From contig NZ_CP109013.1 in NCBI RefSeq assembly GCF_036226745.1, positions 3,410,001-3,474,000 on the forward strand: a DNA stretch of 64,000 nucleotides. The letters are read 5' to 3'. Below the pieces are notes generated by a model, which had not been told where the DNA came from, did no database searches, and saw only the letters and a program-made list of their open reading frames with translations. Shown here in pieces: positions 8,494-17,297 of this stretch (position 1 is the stretch's first letter; each line of letters begins with the position of its first letter). Made by a program: the position numbers and the translations under genes. Source of the DNA: Streptomyces sp. NBC_00683 (GTDB taxonomy: Bacteria; Actinomycetota; Actinomycetes; Streptomycetales; Streptomycetaceae).

Positions 8494-9891
8494 TCACAGC
8501 TCGCCCATCCGGCGGATCACCGGGGCGACCCGCTGGACGCCGTGGCGGTAGGCGCCGCGCGCCGCGTTGCGGACGGTCTCGCGCACCGCCCCTCTGACCC
8601 GGCCGGTCTCCTTGGGCGTCGTGGCACCCGGCAGCGGGCGGCCGTCGGTGGCCAGGTGGTGGCGGGCGAGGATGCCGGGGAGGTAACCGGGGGCGGTGAC
8701 AGGGGTGTAGTACGGCGCAAGGTCGGGAAGGGAGCCGCGTTCGAGCAGGACGGCGACCTTGGCCCGCGCGGTGTCGTAGGCCGTGTCGTACGAGCCGTCG
8801 GCGGCGACCCCCTGGCCGGACACCCATGCGTCGTCGGGCCGGGGGCGGTATCCGCCGTCGAGCCGGTCCCAGGACGTGATCAGCCCGGAGCCGGTGAAGT
8901 GGTGGTTGCCGAGGGTTTCCCGTACGCCGAGGTCGGAGAGGATCGCGGTAGGGATACGGCGGTGCAGGGACTCCAGCGCCGCCGTCGAGGAGACCGTGAC
9001 CAGCAGGTCGGTGCGGTCCAGGACCTCGCCCATGTGCCCGTACACCAGGCGGAAGTTGGGCGGCAGTCCGCCCGGGAGGCGCTCCGCGAGCCGCTGGTAG
9101 GGCAGTTCCTCGATGTGGGTCGTGTGCTCACCCGGCTTCGAGCGCAGCTTCAGCAGAACCTCGCGGCCCGGGTGCAGCCTCGCGTGCTCGACGAGCCTGC
9201 GCAGCAGGTACGTACGGTCCGCGCGGGAGGCCGGCACGGAGGGCTGGGCGGCGAACACGACGGTGTCGCGGCCCTCTTCCGGGTGGTACGGCGCCCCGCC
9301 GAGGAACGGCAGCGCGGCCTCCGTCACGGACGAGGCGTCGGCACCCACGCCCTCGTACACCGCGCGGAAACGCTCCGCGTCGTGACGGGAGTTGGCGAGG
9401 ACGATGTCCGCGCCGTGCCGCAGCAGGAGTCCGTCGGCGAGCTTCTCGTAGACGACTCCCACGTACCCGGTGACGATCACGGGCCTGCGGGGCAGGCCCA
9501 GGGCGGCCAGGCCGTGCAGCATCGCCTGGACGGCACCGCCGACGAGGGCGAGCACGACGACGTCGTACGCCTCGTCCCGCACCGCGTGCAGGAATTCGAC
9601 GGCCGTCACCTCACGCACCCGGCCGGCGTCCACGCCCACCTCCCCGACTTCGGCGAGCTGACGGGGAGTCGGGGTGGCACGGCCGCGCAGCAGCAGTCCG
9701 GTGACCTCGACGGGGCGTTCGCCCTCGCCGGTCCCGAAGGTCCCGCCGGCACCCGCGGTCAGGCGGCGCGCGGTGAGCGCGCCCCACTTCCACCGGGTGT
9801 CGGAGTCGGCGAGTACGGCAACCCTGAGCGCCGGGGAGGCAGCTGCTGCGGTGTCGGCCGGATCAGCCGAATTACTGGTACGTGGAGGCAC
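8494..9891 (-). CDS. DUF6716-type putative glycosyltransferase
   Basis: This 465-residue protein matches my memory of the DUF6716 putative glycosyltransferase family of actinomycetes. It has two Rossmann-like halves. The second contains LLVTVSSTAALESLHRRIP (near 294), which resembles the Ser/Ser-Thr donor motif of sialyltransferase-like folds, and LKLRSKPGEH near 242. It heads the minus-strand run leading into NeuA-HAD, NeuB and GT52, so it probably acts on the same polymer. The start is a GTG with the weak upstream signal TTTTAGGAC. The acceptor is unknown. Confidence 0.65.
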   Translation of the reverse strand: MPPRTSNSADPADTAAAASPALRVAVLADSDTRWKWGALTARRLTAGAGGTFGTGEGERPVEVTGLLLRGRATPTPRQLAEVGEVGVDAGRVREVTAVEFLHAVRDEAYDVVVLALVGGAVQAMLHGLAALGLPRRPVIVTGYVGVVYEKLADGLLLRHGADIVLANSRHDAERFRAVYEGVGADASSVTEAALPFLGGAPYHPEEGRDTVVFAAQPSVPASRADRTYLLRRLVEHARLHPGREVLLKLRSKPGEHTTHIEELPYQRLAERLPGGLPPNFRLVYGHMGEVLDRTDLLVTVSSTAALESLHRRIPTAILSDLGVRETLGNHHFTGSGLITSWDRLDGGYRPRPDDAWVSGQGVAADGSYDTAYDTARAKVAVLLERGSLPDLAPYYTPVTAPGYLPGILARHHLATDGRPLPGATTPKETGRVRGAVRETVRNAARGAYRHGVQRVAPVIRRMGEL

Positions 9892-10093
9892 GTCCTAAAA
9901 GCTAGGAAGGCATTTCTATGAGCGGCCCAACGCGGGGGCAACAAATGGTTAACAGCCCGCCGACGGTTGGGGATATGACCTGGGGAGCACCCCAAAGAGC
10001 CGCGAATTCACACCGATTCACTGATCCGACATGCGTCGTTCACCCTCAGTCCTCTTCGGGGACAAGGGAAATGCCGGGCCCGCCCTTAGCGTG
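9892..10093. promoter_or_regulatory. Divergent promoter region of the glycopolymer cluster
   Basis: This is the most AT-rich stretch of the cluster (GGTTAAC, ACAAATGG, GGGATATGACC). It separates the minus-strand biosynthetic run from the plus-strand GT2/POLYST pair. On the plus strand TAGCGT at 10087-10092 is a possible -10 hexamer, 7 bases before a GTG at 10100, suggesting a leaderless start. I see no clear operator. Confidence 0.4.
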
Positions 10094-11083
10094 ATGCGGG
10101 TGGTCAAGCTCTCCGTCATCGTGCCGTTCTACAACGTGCGGACATACGCCCCCGATACTCTGCGAAGCCTGCGCGCCAACGCCCGCGAGGACTTCGAGTT
10201 CATCCTGGTCGACGACTGTTCGACCGACGGTACGGCGGAGCTCCTGCGCCGGGCCCAGGACGACATCGAGGGGGTCGTCGTCCACAGACACGAGCGGAAC
10301 GCGGGACTGGCGACGGCCCGCAACACCGGCCTGGACGCGGCCCGCGGGCAGTACATCGCCTTCCTGGACGGCGACGACTGGCTCGCACCGGGCCACTACG
10401 CCCGGCTGCTCGCGCAGACGGAGGCCCTGGGCTGCTCCTTCGTCCGCACGGACCACGTCCAGGTCACCGGCAGGTCCCGCACGGTGCACCGCGTCCCGCA
10501 CGGCCGGCGCGGCGCGGTGAGCTCCCCCCGGGACGCGATTCTGCCGGCCTCCCGGACCACCTCGGTGGACTACGCGTACGCCTGGGCCGGGCTCTACCAC
10601 CGGAGCCTCCTGGACCGGGGGCTGCTGCATTTCGCCGACGGTCTGCGCACCGCCGAGGACCGGCCGTGGATCTGGCGGCTGCACCGCGAAGCGGATTCCT
10701 TCGCGGTCCTGGGAACACTGGGCCATTTCTACCGCCGGGGTGTGGCGTCATCACTCACACAGATCAGCGACGAGCGTCAGCTCGATTTCATCCGCGCCTA
10801 CAACCAGGTCCTGGGTGAGACGGCGGCGGACCGCGACGCGGAGGCCCTTCTGCCGAAAGCGGTGCGTACGTACTGTGCTGTCATTGCCCACCATGTCGGC
10901 GCCGTCGGGAAATTCGAACCGTCCGTGGCCCAAAAGCTGAAATCACTCAGTTCGGCAGCGCTCGGGGACATGCCTCAGCCGATCCTGGACGACACCCTCG
11001 ATGCCATGGACGTACAACGGGCGACCTTGCTGCGCAGACTGCGTCGCCGGCCGGTCGCCGCGAAGGAAGCGGCTGCCGCGTGA
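10094..11083 (+). CDS. GT2 family glycosyltransferase
   Basis: A GT-A fold glycosyltransferase of family 2. It has the N-terminal strand KLSVIVPFYNV, the nucleotide-binding VDDCSTDGT, and the metal-binding FLDGDDW (about residues 94-100). The protein is close to the one encoded at 18651-19649; both share AEDR..IWRLH and the C-terminal MPQP.LD segment. The start is uncertain: ATG at 10094 has no ribosome binding site, while GTG at 10100 sits 7 bases after a TAGCGT hexamer. Its stop overlaps the POLYST-like gene as GTGA, so the two are translationally coupled. Confidence 0.88.
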   Translation: MRVVKLSVIVPFYNVRTYAPDTLRSLRANAREDFEFILVDDCSTDGTAELLRRAQDDIEGVVVHRHERNAGLATARNTGLDAARGQYIAFLDGDDWLAPGHYARLLAQTEALGCSFVRTDHVQVTGRSRTVHRVPHGRRGAVSSPRDAILPASRTTSVDYAYAWAGLYHRSLLDRGLLHFADGLRTAEDRPWIWRLHREADSFAVLGTLGHFYRRGVASSLTQISDERQLDFIRAYNQVLGETAADRDAEALLPKAVRTYCAVIAHHVGAVGKFEPSVAQKLKSLSSAALGDMPQPILDDTLDAMDVQRATLLRRLRRRPVAAKEAAAA

Positions 11084-12420
11084 CCACTCAGATCTTCGTC
11101 GCCTCGACTCCGCAGGGCACGGCGACGCTCGCCGCCGCACTCGACGCGCACTGCTTCGACGACGCCGACCGCCGCATCCTGCTGCTCTGCGACACCTCGG
11201 CGGTCCCGGAGGCGGCGCCCCCCGCCGACTCGATGCCCGGTTTCGGCCTGCTGCGCGCCCGCTTCGACGAGGTGCTCTCCTGGAACGACACCATCTCCCC
11301 CCAGCACCCGGCGGAGTGGACCCCGCGCGCCGACGACGTACCCCTGTGGGAACGCCATCTGCGCCACGCCTGGAACCTCGGGGACGACGAGGTCGAGCTG
11401 GCGCTCGCGTCGCCGCACGCCGCCCCCGCCCTGGCGCTCGCCCAGATCCTCGGCGGCGGACCCGTCACGGTGTACGTGGACGATCTGGCCGGCTACGGCC
11501 CGACCGGGAGCAAGCTCCCGCCGCTGATCGGCACCCGGGTCCAGCGCCTGCTCCACCCGGATCTGCTCCCCGGTCTGCGGCCGCTGCTGCTGGCCGAGTT
11601 CGGTGTGGAGCCTGTCCCCCTGCCCGCCGCCGCCCTGCTGAAGGTGTTCGCCGAACTGGCCGACGCCGCGCCGGAGTTCCCGTTCCCGGACGGCCCTGCG
11701 CTGCTCCTGGGCGAGCGCCTCGCCGAGTCCGGGCTCCTCTCCCCGGCCGGGACGAGTGAGCTGCACCTGCGGATGGTGCGCGGCACCGTCGCCCTCGGCC
11801 ACACCCGGCTCCTCCTCGTACCCCACCCCCACGCGCCGGTCCCGTGGTCGAACGCGCTCGCCCGTGAGGCTTCCCGCCTCGGCGCCGAACTGACGGTGCT
11901 CGACAGCGGGCCGCTCGGCGCCCCCGTCCTCCCGGAAGTCCTGTACCAGCGGATACGCCCCGCGCTCGTCGTCGGCTGCTCGGCGACCGAACTGCTCACG
12001 GCAGCCACCCTGTACGAGCTCCCCGTGGCAAGGACGGGCACCGGAGCGCTCCTGGAGCGCCTGACCCCGTACGAGAACACGCACAGGGTGCCGGTCACGA
12101 TCACGGACGCGCTGCTCCCCGAGCTCACGGACGCCGCCGCCGTCACCCTCCAGTCGCCGCCCACGAAGGCGGCCGTGGCCCGGAAACTGGACGGCCTTCT
12201 GCACGCGGTCGGCTTCGCCATGCAGCCCCGGGTGCGCCCGGACCTCCGCCCGGCCGCCGAGCGCTACCTCTCCGAGCACCTGGACGGGCGCACCTGGCGC
12301 TACTTCAAGCGCCGTCGGCTGGCCTCGCTCGCGCTCCCGGGCGTGGTGCCCTCACGCCTCGCCTTCATCCGCCGCAACCCGGCGCTGCGCCGCCTCGCCC
12401 GCCGCGTCCGCGGCAGGTGA
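11080..12420 (+). CDS. Alpha-2,8-polysialyltransferase-like protein (POLYST family)
   Basis: This 446-residue protein belongs to the GT38/POLYST-like group. Candidate motifs are VYVDDLAGYGPT (131-142, acidic D/E-D/E-G region), the His-Pro motif LVPHPHAP (246-253) and the Ser motif VVGCSATE (297-304). Family members polymerise sialic acid from CMP donors; in Streptomyces the likely product is a Kdn-type chain. The basic tail (RRRLASL and RRLARRVRGR) could attach to the inner membrane face. It is coupled to the GT2 gene by a GTGA overlap. A diverged paralogue lies at 17298-18647 next to the second GT2. Confidence 0.75.
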   Translation: MTTQIFVASTPQGTATLAAALDAHCFDDADRRILLLCDTSAVPEAAPPADSMPGFGLLRARFDEVLSWNDTISPQHPAEWTPRADDVPLWERHLRHAWNLGDDEVELALASPHAAPALALAQILGGGPVTVYVDDLAGYGPTGSKLPPLIGTRVQRLLHPDLLPGLRPLLLAEFGVEPVPLPAAALLKVFAELADAAPEFPFPDGPALLLGERLAESGLLSPAGTSELHLRMVRGTVALGHTRLLLVPHPHAPVPWSNALAREASRLGAELTVLDSGPLGAPVLPEVLYQRIRPALVVGCSATELLTAATLYELPVARTGTGALLERLTPYENTHRVPVTITDALLPELTDAAAVTLQSPPTKAAVARKLDGLLHAVGFAMQPRVRPDLRPAAERYLSEHLDGRTWRYFKRRRLASLALPGVVPSRLAFIRRNPALRRLARRVRGR

Positions 12421-12430
12421 CCACCGGCTC

Positions 12431-13543
12431 TCAGCCGAGCAGCCGGGTCAGGCCGAGACGGGTCCACAGGAGGGCGGCTCCGAAGGAGAGCACCGTGGTG
12501 GCGGCCGTCATGCCGGCCATGAGGGCCGCGGCCGCCACCCAGGTGAGGTCCGCCGTGACCATGGCATCGGTGAGGACGCCCAGGACGAGGACATGGATCA
12601 TGTACGCGCCGAACGAGGCGTCGGACAGCCGGGTCAGGGCCGGCCGCAGCCGGTCCGGGATGTGCAGTCGGTGCAGGGAGAGCAGCACTCCGGCACTGAA
12701 CAGGGCGACCAGGACACTGGCGTACGGGATCGCGTAGTGCACCTCGTGCTGGTACGCGACGATCGCGGCCGGCGCCGCGCCCGCCGGGAGGAGCCACCAC
12801 AGGCGGCGCCTGCCGAACGTGCCGACGGGCACCGAGAGGATCAGGGCCCCGAGCACCGCGTAGATAAGCTGGTACGGGCCGAAGCCCCAGCCGAACCGCG
12901 GCAGATCGAGGTCCGTGACCTGCGCGATGTCGCCGAACAGGGACGGGGCCGCACCGAGGACGAGCAGGGCGGCGCCGAGCCCCCAGGGGCGTTTGCCCGC
13001 CTTCACCAGGGCGGCGAAGGCCAGCAGCATGATGACGGGGATGTAGGCGTACAGGTACCAGAGGTGGTACGCCGGGCGGACCGAGGCGAACAGCGAGTCG
13101 AGTGCCAGGTCGCCGATGGGATCGTCGTTGGTGGAGCGCAGGCGGCCCCACGCCAGGTACAGCGCCGTCCACACGGCGAGCGGTACCGCGATCCGTACGA
13201 TGCGCTTCCACAGCCGGCGGCCGTCCCCGACCGGGGCTCCCACCAGCACCACCCAGCCGGCGATCGCGAAGAACAGGGGCACCGCGAAACGGCCCGCCGA
13301 GTCCGCCACCAGGCCGGCCCAGTAGGTACCGGGGCCGTTGGAGGCCTCGCGGCCCGCCGTGTTCACGAACGCGGAGCCCGTGTGGCAAAGGATCACGCCG
13401 ACCGAGCAGAGCAGCCGGATCAGGTCGACGTCGTAGCGGTGCTCGCGGACCGGGCGGGGCTGCGGGGCGGGCTCCGGGGACGGCGCGGTGGCCGGTGCGG
13501 TGGCCGGTGCTCCGGCCGGAGAAACAGAGGATGGCATGGTCAT
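12431..13543 (-). CDS. Membrane acyltransferase (acyltransferase 3 / OafA-like)
   Basis: An integral membrane protein of 370 residues with about ten hydrophobic helices and the acyltransferase-3 signature: DLIRLLCSVGVILCHTGSAF near 40-59 with the conserved Arg and His, and VPLFFAIAGWVVL near 90. A Pro/Ala-rich cytoplasmic N-terminus precedes the first helix. Family members O-acetylate or otherwise acylate surface sugars. It is the last gene of the minus-strand run from 19649, so it probably modifies the glycopolymer. It converges on the POLYST gene, with 10 bases between stops. Confidence 0.82.
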   Translation of the reverse strand: MTMPSSVSPAGAPATAPATAPSPEPAPQPRPVREHRYDVDLIRLLCSVGVILCHTGSAFVNTAGREASNGPGTYWAGLVADSAGRFAVPLFFAIAGWVVLVGAPVGDGRRLWKRIVRIAVPLAVWTALYLAWGRLRSTNDDPIGDLALDSLFASVRPAYHLWYLYAYIPVIMLLAFAALVKAGKRPWGLGAALLVLGAAPSLFGDIAQVTDLDLPRFGWGFGPYQLIYAVLGALILSVPVGTFGRRRLWWLLPAGAAPAAIVAYQHEVHYAIPYASVLVALFSAGVLLSLHRLHIPDRLRPALTRLSDASFGAYMIHVLVLGVLTDAMVTADLTWVAAAALMAGMTAATTVLSFGAALLWTRLGLTRLLG

Positions 13544-13593
13544 CGAAGGCTATGAACGCACTCGCCCGGGGTGAACTCCGGGCAGGTGAACAG

Positions 13594-15939
13594 TCACTTC
13601 GTCCGGGTGTCGGGCAGGTGAAGGCCGTGCGCTCCCCCGGCGCTCCGCGGGCCCGGGATGCGCGGGGCGGGCAGTGGCAGACCGAAGACCTCGCGCAGCC
13701 CGGTGAGGTTGGCCCGGGTCACCGACCAGAGGTGCTCCTGCCTGCCGTGCACGTCGGCAACGGCGGCCCGGTGATCCTCCAGCACCGCCGTCGCCCGCTC
13801 GGCGAGGCGGGCGCCCAGGGCCCGGTCGTGGACGGACACGCCCCACTCGGGGCGCTCGATGTCGGTGAGGAAGTAGGCGAGTTTGGGGTGCGAGACCAGG
13901 CTGATGACGGGTGTGCCGCAGCCGAACGGGATCATGCCCGCGTGTCCGCGCATCCCGATCACCAGGCGGGTACGCCGGTAGAGGTCGCGGATCTGTTCGT
14001 TGGAGCGCAGGTACAGCGGCTCCACCGGCAGGGAGGTCCCGTGCTCGCGGCGCAGGTCGTGCACGAACTTCTCGTCCGCCGGCATGTGGGCCGCGTAGCG
14101 GACCTCGGCACGTTCCCCTGTCGCACGTATGGCGGCGTCCATCTCGGCCAGGAAGTGCCCGTAGTCGTGCCCGAAGCGCAGATTGGCCCGGTCGTAGGCG
14201 CAGTTGACCAGTACGGTGTCGTCGCGTCGCACCGGATCGGTCCAGTCGGGGTCGAGGTGGCGGGCGACGGTGGTGGGGCAGGGCTGGTAGCGCACCCGGT
14301 CGCGCAGGTCGTCCGGCAGGAGTTCCCTGACCCGGGCGACGGAACCCTGGTTGCGGAGTCCGAAGAAGGCCGACCGTTCGACCAGGGCGCGCAGACTCGC
14401 CGCGAATCTGTCACGGCGGTAGCGCTGGCCGTCGAACACGTTGTAGCCGACCGCGAAGACGGCCAGCGGCGCGGTGACCCGGCCCAGGACGTCGTCCGCG
14501 ATGTTCCACTGCCAGCCGCTGTTGCTGTTGGGCGCGGTGTCGGGGAGGAAGAGCCCGCCGCCGCCGACGATCACCCCGCGACGGGCGTTGAGCTCCTCCA
14601 GGACCGGCTCGTCCACCAGCCGGTGCACGGACTGCTGGTGCCAGCGGCGCGGACCGGTGTCGGCGTCGAAGCACATGCGGACGGCTTCGGGCAGCACCTT
14701 GTCGCCCGCGTTCTCCTGGCCGTCGGCGAACAGCGCGACGTGCGCGAGCTGTTCGGCGGGGTCGGCGGCAGGGGCGACGGGCGCGGGCGTGCCGCGCTCC
14801 GGGGTACGCACGTACCAGGCACGGCAGTTGGCGTCGGTGGGGTCGGCGTCCAGGCCGTCGCGGGCGTAGCCGTGTGCGTCCCGCGTCCGGCCGAGCAGCC
14901 AGGCCAGCCGGGCCAGCTGCCCGTACGCGCGGGCGGCGAAGTCCGGTGACACGGTGGCCAGCAGGAGGTGTGCCTCGGCCTCCTCGTACCTGGACAGAGC
15001 CATCAGGCAGATGCCCAGCGTCTCGTGGCAGCGCGGCAGGTCGGGCCGGTCGTCCACCGCCGCGGTCAGGAGCGTGACGGCCTCCTCGTAGCGGCCCTGC
15101 TGCCGCAGGACGTCGGCGACCTGGCGGACCAGCTCCACCGGGGCGTTCCCCCCGGCCGGGAGCGGTAGGGCGTGGTGCAGGAGCAGTTCGGGGTGCTTGG
15201 GGCCGGACAGGGCGCAGTACGCGGCACGGAACGCGTCGTCGTCCAGCTCGTAGCGGTCGCGGGCCTCGTACGCCGGGGCGTACCCGGCACGGTCGGTGTC
15301 CGTGAAACGCAGTACGGCGGTGCTGTCGGGCACGGGCGTGTCGTCGTAGAGCCGGCCGACCAGGAAGTCGTACCGGGAATCGACGGGCGTGAGCAGCCCG
15401 GGCTCGCGCCCCAGCGCGCGGTGCACCCGCGCGTCGCCGCCGTGCGCGTCGCCGGACCGCTCCGGGCCTGCTAGGCCGGTGAGGAACGCTCCGCCGGTGT
15501 CCTGGCGCTGGATGACCAGCAGGCCGTCGTCCCGTACGGTCCGCCGGCCGTCGGGGCCGGGCTGCGGCACCGCGCCCACCCCGGTGCGCAACCGCAGCAG
15601 GGGCAGCAGCGGGCCGAGCACGACCGTGCCGGGGCCGAGGGCGACGACGGTGTCGTAGGCGTCCACCCGGAAGACGTCGAGGCGGTCGGCGGCCTCGTAC
15701 GGGACTATCCGGGGGTGCAGTCGGCGCGCGGCGTCGAAGGCGGCGTCGGGCAGGCCCGGGTGCAGGACGAGGAAGTCCTCGCAGACGGCCGGGTTGGTCA
15801 GGACGAGGCTGCGCAGCAGCACCAGGAGGCCGGGCATACGGGCCTCGTCGGTGTAGGCGGCGAAGGCGATCCTCCGCTTTCCGGTGACGGCGCGTCTGTC
15901 GTCGGCGTCCGCGGCGGCGGAATCGGCGCGAGGGTTCAT
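13594..15939 (-). CDS. Three-part fusion: degenerate GT8-like, TPR, polysaccharide pyruvyltransferase
   Basis: Residues about 20-150 resemble a GT8 glycosyltransferase (PGLLVLLRSLVLTNP), but where GT8 carries Asp-X-Asp this protein reads VVALGPGTVVLG, so metal binding is probably lost. Residues about 265-385 are TPR repeats (GRYEEAVTLL, SRYEEAEAHL). Residues about 405-745 are a polysaccharide pyruvyltransferase domain with VIVGGGGLF, FFGLRNQGS and IGMRGHAGM, the last holding the Arg-X-His motif. It would transfer pyruvate from PEP to a polymer sugar. Its ATG overlaps the stop of the upstream GT29-like gene as ATGA. Confidence 0.75.
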   Translation of the reverse strand: MNPRADSAAADADDRRAVTGKRRIAFAAYTDEARMPGLLVLLRSLVLTNPAVCEDFLVLHPGLPDAAFDAARRLHPRIVPYEAADRLDVFRVDAYDTVVALGPGTVVLGPLLPLLRLRTGVGAVPQPGPDGRRTVRDDGLLVIQRQDTGGAFLTGLAGPERSGDAHGGDARVHRALGREPGLLTPVDSRYDFLVGRLYDDTPVPDSTAVLRFTDTDRAGYAPAYEARDRYELDDDAFRAAYCALSGPKHPELLLHHALPLPAGGNAPVELVRQVADVLRQQGRYEEAVTLLTAAVDDRPDLPRCHETLGICLMALSRYEEAEAHLLLATVSPDFAARAYGQLARLAWLLGRTRDAHGYARDGLDADPTDANCRAWYVRTPERGTPAPVAPAADPAEQLAHVALFADGQENAGDKVLPEAVRMCFDADTGPRRWHQQSVHRLVDEPVLEELNARRGVIVGGGGLFLPDTAPNSNSGWQWNIADDVLGRVTAPLAVFAVGYNVFDGQRYRRDRFAASLRALVERSAFFGLRNQGSVARVRELLPDDLRDRVRYQPCPTTVARHLDPDWTDPVRRDDTVLVNCAYDRANLRFGHDYGHFLAEMDAAIRATGERAEVRYAAHMPADEKFVHDLRREHGTSLPVEPLYLRSNEQIRDLYRRTRLVIGMRGHAGMIPFGCGTPVISLVSHPKLAYFLTDIERPEWGVSVHDRALGARLAERATAVLEDHRAAVADVHGRQEHLWSVTRANLTGLREVFGLPLPAPRIPGPRSAGGAHGLHLPDTRTK

Positions 15940-17240
15940 CTCAGCTGGGTCCTCAGGTCGGTCTCGTCCTCATGGGTCGCGCGGGCCGTGACCCACGCGT
16001 GCTCCCGCGGCAGCAGCTGTCCCGGCAGGCCGAACCCGATGAGGTCCAGGCGGTCGGCGTCCAGGAAGTCCAGGAGCCGCAGCACGGTGAAGGCCGTGGT
16101 GGTACGGGTTCCCCAGCCGTCCTCCCCGATCAGCGCCGGATCGCTCAGCGGCCGGCGCAACGAGGCGTCGCCGATGTGGTCCTGGGCATCGGGGACGAGC
16201 CGTGCGCGCAGCGCCCGGCGCCAGTCGGCGAGCCGGTCGCCGAAGACCAGGCGGGTGCCGGCCCGGCGGCCCCAGCCGGGTCCGGCCCAAGGGGTGTCGC
16301 CGCGCAGGGTGAGGGCGTGCAGATCGGTGCGCACGAGCGCGGAGTCCCCGCCCGTGGGCAGGGTGTCGCAGCGCACCACGAGGTCGTACCCGTCGATCAG
16401 CTTCCCGAGCGGACTGCCCGCGGTCCGTTCCTCCTCCAGGACCCGGGGCGCGCCGGCCACCAGGCATACGGTGCGGCCCTCGACGAGACGGCGCAGGGCC
16501 GGGACCCCGATCGGCTCGGTGCCGCCGAGCAGCGGGTCGGCCATCCTGTCCCTGTCCAGCAGACGCCGGTGGGCGGCGTACGCCCCGGCGAGCTTCCGGA
16601 CGGCCGGGTCGGCCATGCCCCGGCCGGTGGTCCGCTGCCGTACGACATCGGCGAAGCCCGCCCCCGCCTCCGCGGCCGGCACGTCGCGCAGGGCCCGCAG
16701 CCGGGCGGCGTCCTCCCCCTCGGGCAGGAGTCCGGCGGCGTCGTCGAGGCAGCGGCGGAGGTCCCGGAGGGTCGCGATGCGCCGTGCGATGTCCTGTGAC
16801 GAGGACGGTTCCTGCTGCAGCGTCAGGTGGCGCTCGTAGGCCTGTAGGGCCTCCTCGCTCCGGCCGAGGGCGTCCAGCGCGCGTCCGCGCAGCCGCCACG
16901 CCCCCTTGGACCTGTCCCGCATTCCGGTCGCCTCGACGGCGATACCGAGGGCGAATCGCACCTGGTCGTCGCCGCCGGCCTCCAGGGCGTGCTGCCCGGT
17001 CCGCAGCAGTGCGTCGAAGAGGCCGTCCGCTCCGGGGGAACAGGCCGTGGTGAGCGTGCCGATGGAGGCGACCAGGCGGTTCTTTCTGGCGTCGTCCATG
17101 GGGCCGGACGCGGCGAGGGCCGCGAGGTGGTCGCCGCACAGGCGCAGCACGGCCGGTGCGGCAGGCACCTGGTGCCCGGGGCCGCCCGTCGCGGTCCTGG
17201 TCCGTACGGCCTTGAGCAGCCCCGTGAAGGTCTGGCCCAT
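15936..17240 (-). CDS. TPR protein with GT29-like sialyltransferase domain
   Basis: Residues about 95-140 form a TPR (KGAWRLRGRALDALGRSEEA). From 257 the sequence follows animal-type GT29 sialyltransferases: an L-motif-like block, TVCLVAGAP then LGKLIDGYDLVVRCDTLPTGG (ID-X-HD-X-V-X-R pattern); an S-motif-like block TTTAFTVLRLL with LDLIGFG (377-404); and a VS-like HEDETD at 423-428. The spacing and order match the family, but identity by eye is low. It would use a CMP-nonulosonate donor in the cytoplasm. It sits between a POLYST gene and the pyruvyltransferase fusion, which it overlaps by ATGA. Confidence 0.62.
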   Translation of the reverse strand: MGQTFTGLLKAVRTRTATGGPGHQVPAAPAVLRLCGDHLAALAASGPMDDARKNRLVASIGTLTTACSPGADGLFDALLRTGQHALEAGGDDQVRFALGIAVEATGMRDRSKGAWRLRGRALDALGRSEEALQAYERHLTLQQEPSSSQDIARRIATLRDLRRCLDDAAGLLPEGEDAARLRALRDVPAAEAGAGFADVVRQRTTGRGMADPAVRKLAGAYAAHRRLLDRDRMADPLLGGTEPIGVPALRRLVEGRTVCLVAGAPRVLEEERTAGSPLGKLIDGYDLVVRCDTLPTGGDSALVRTDLHALTLRGDTPWAGPGWGRRAGTRLVFGDRLADWRRALRARLVPDAQDHIGDASLRRPLSDPALIGEDGWGTRTTTAFTVLRLLDFLDADRLDLIGFGLPGQLLPREHAWVTARATHEDETDLRTQLR

Positions 17241-17297
17241 GCTCGTTCCCGCCGTTCTGTGATCGGTGGCCGGCCGGGGCAGCGCCCCGGGGCCAGG

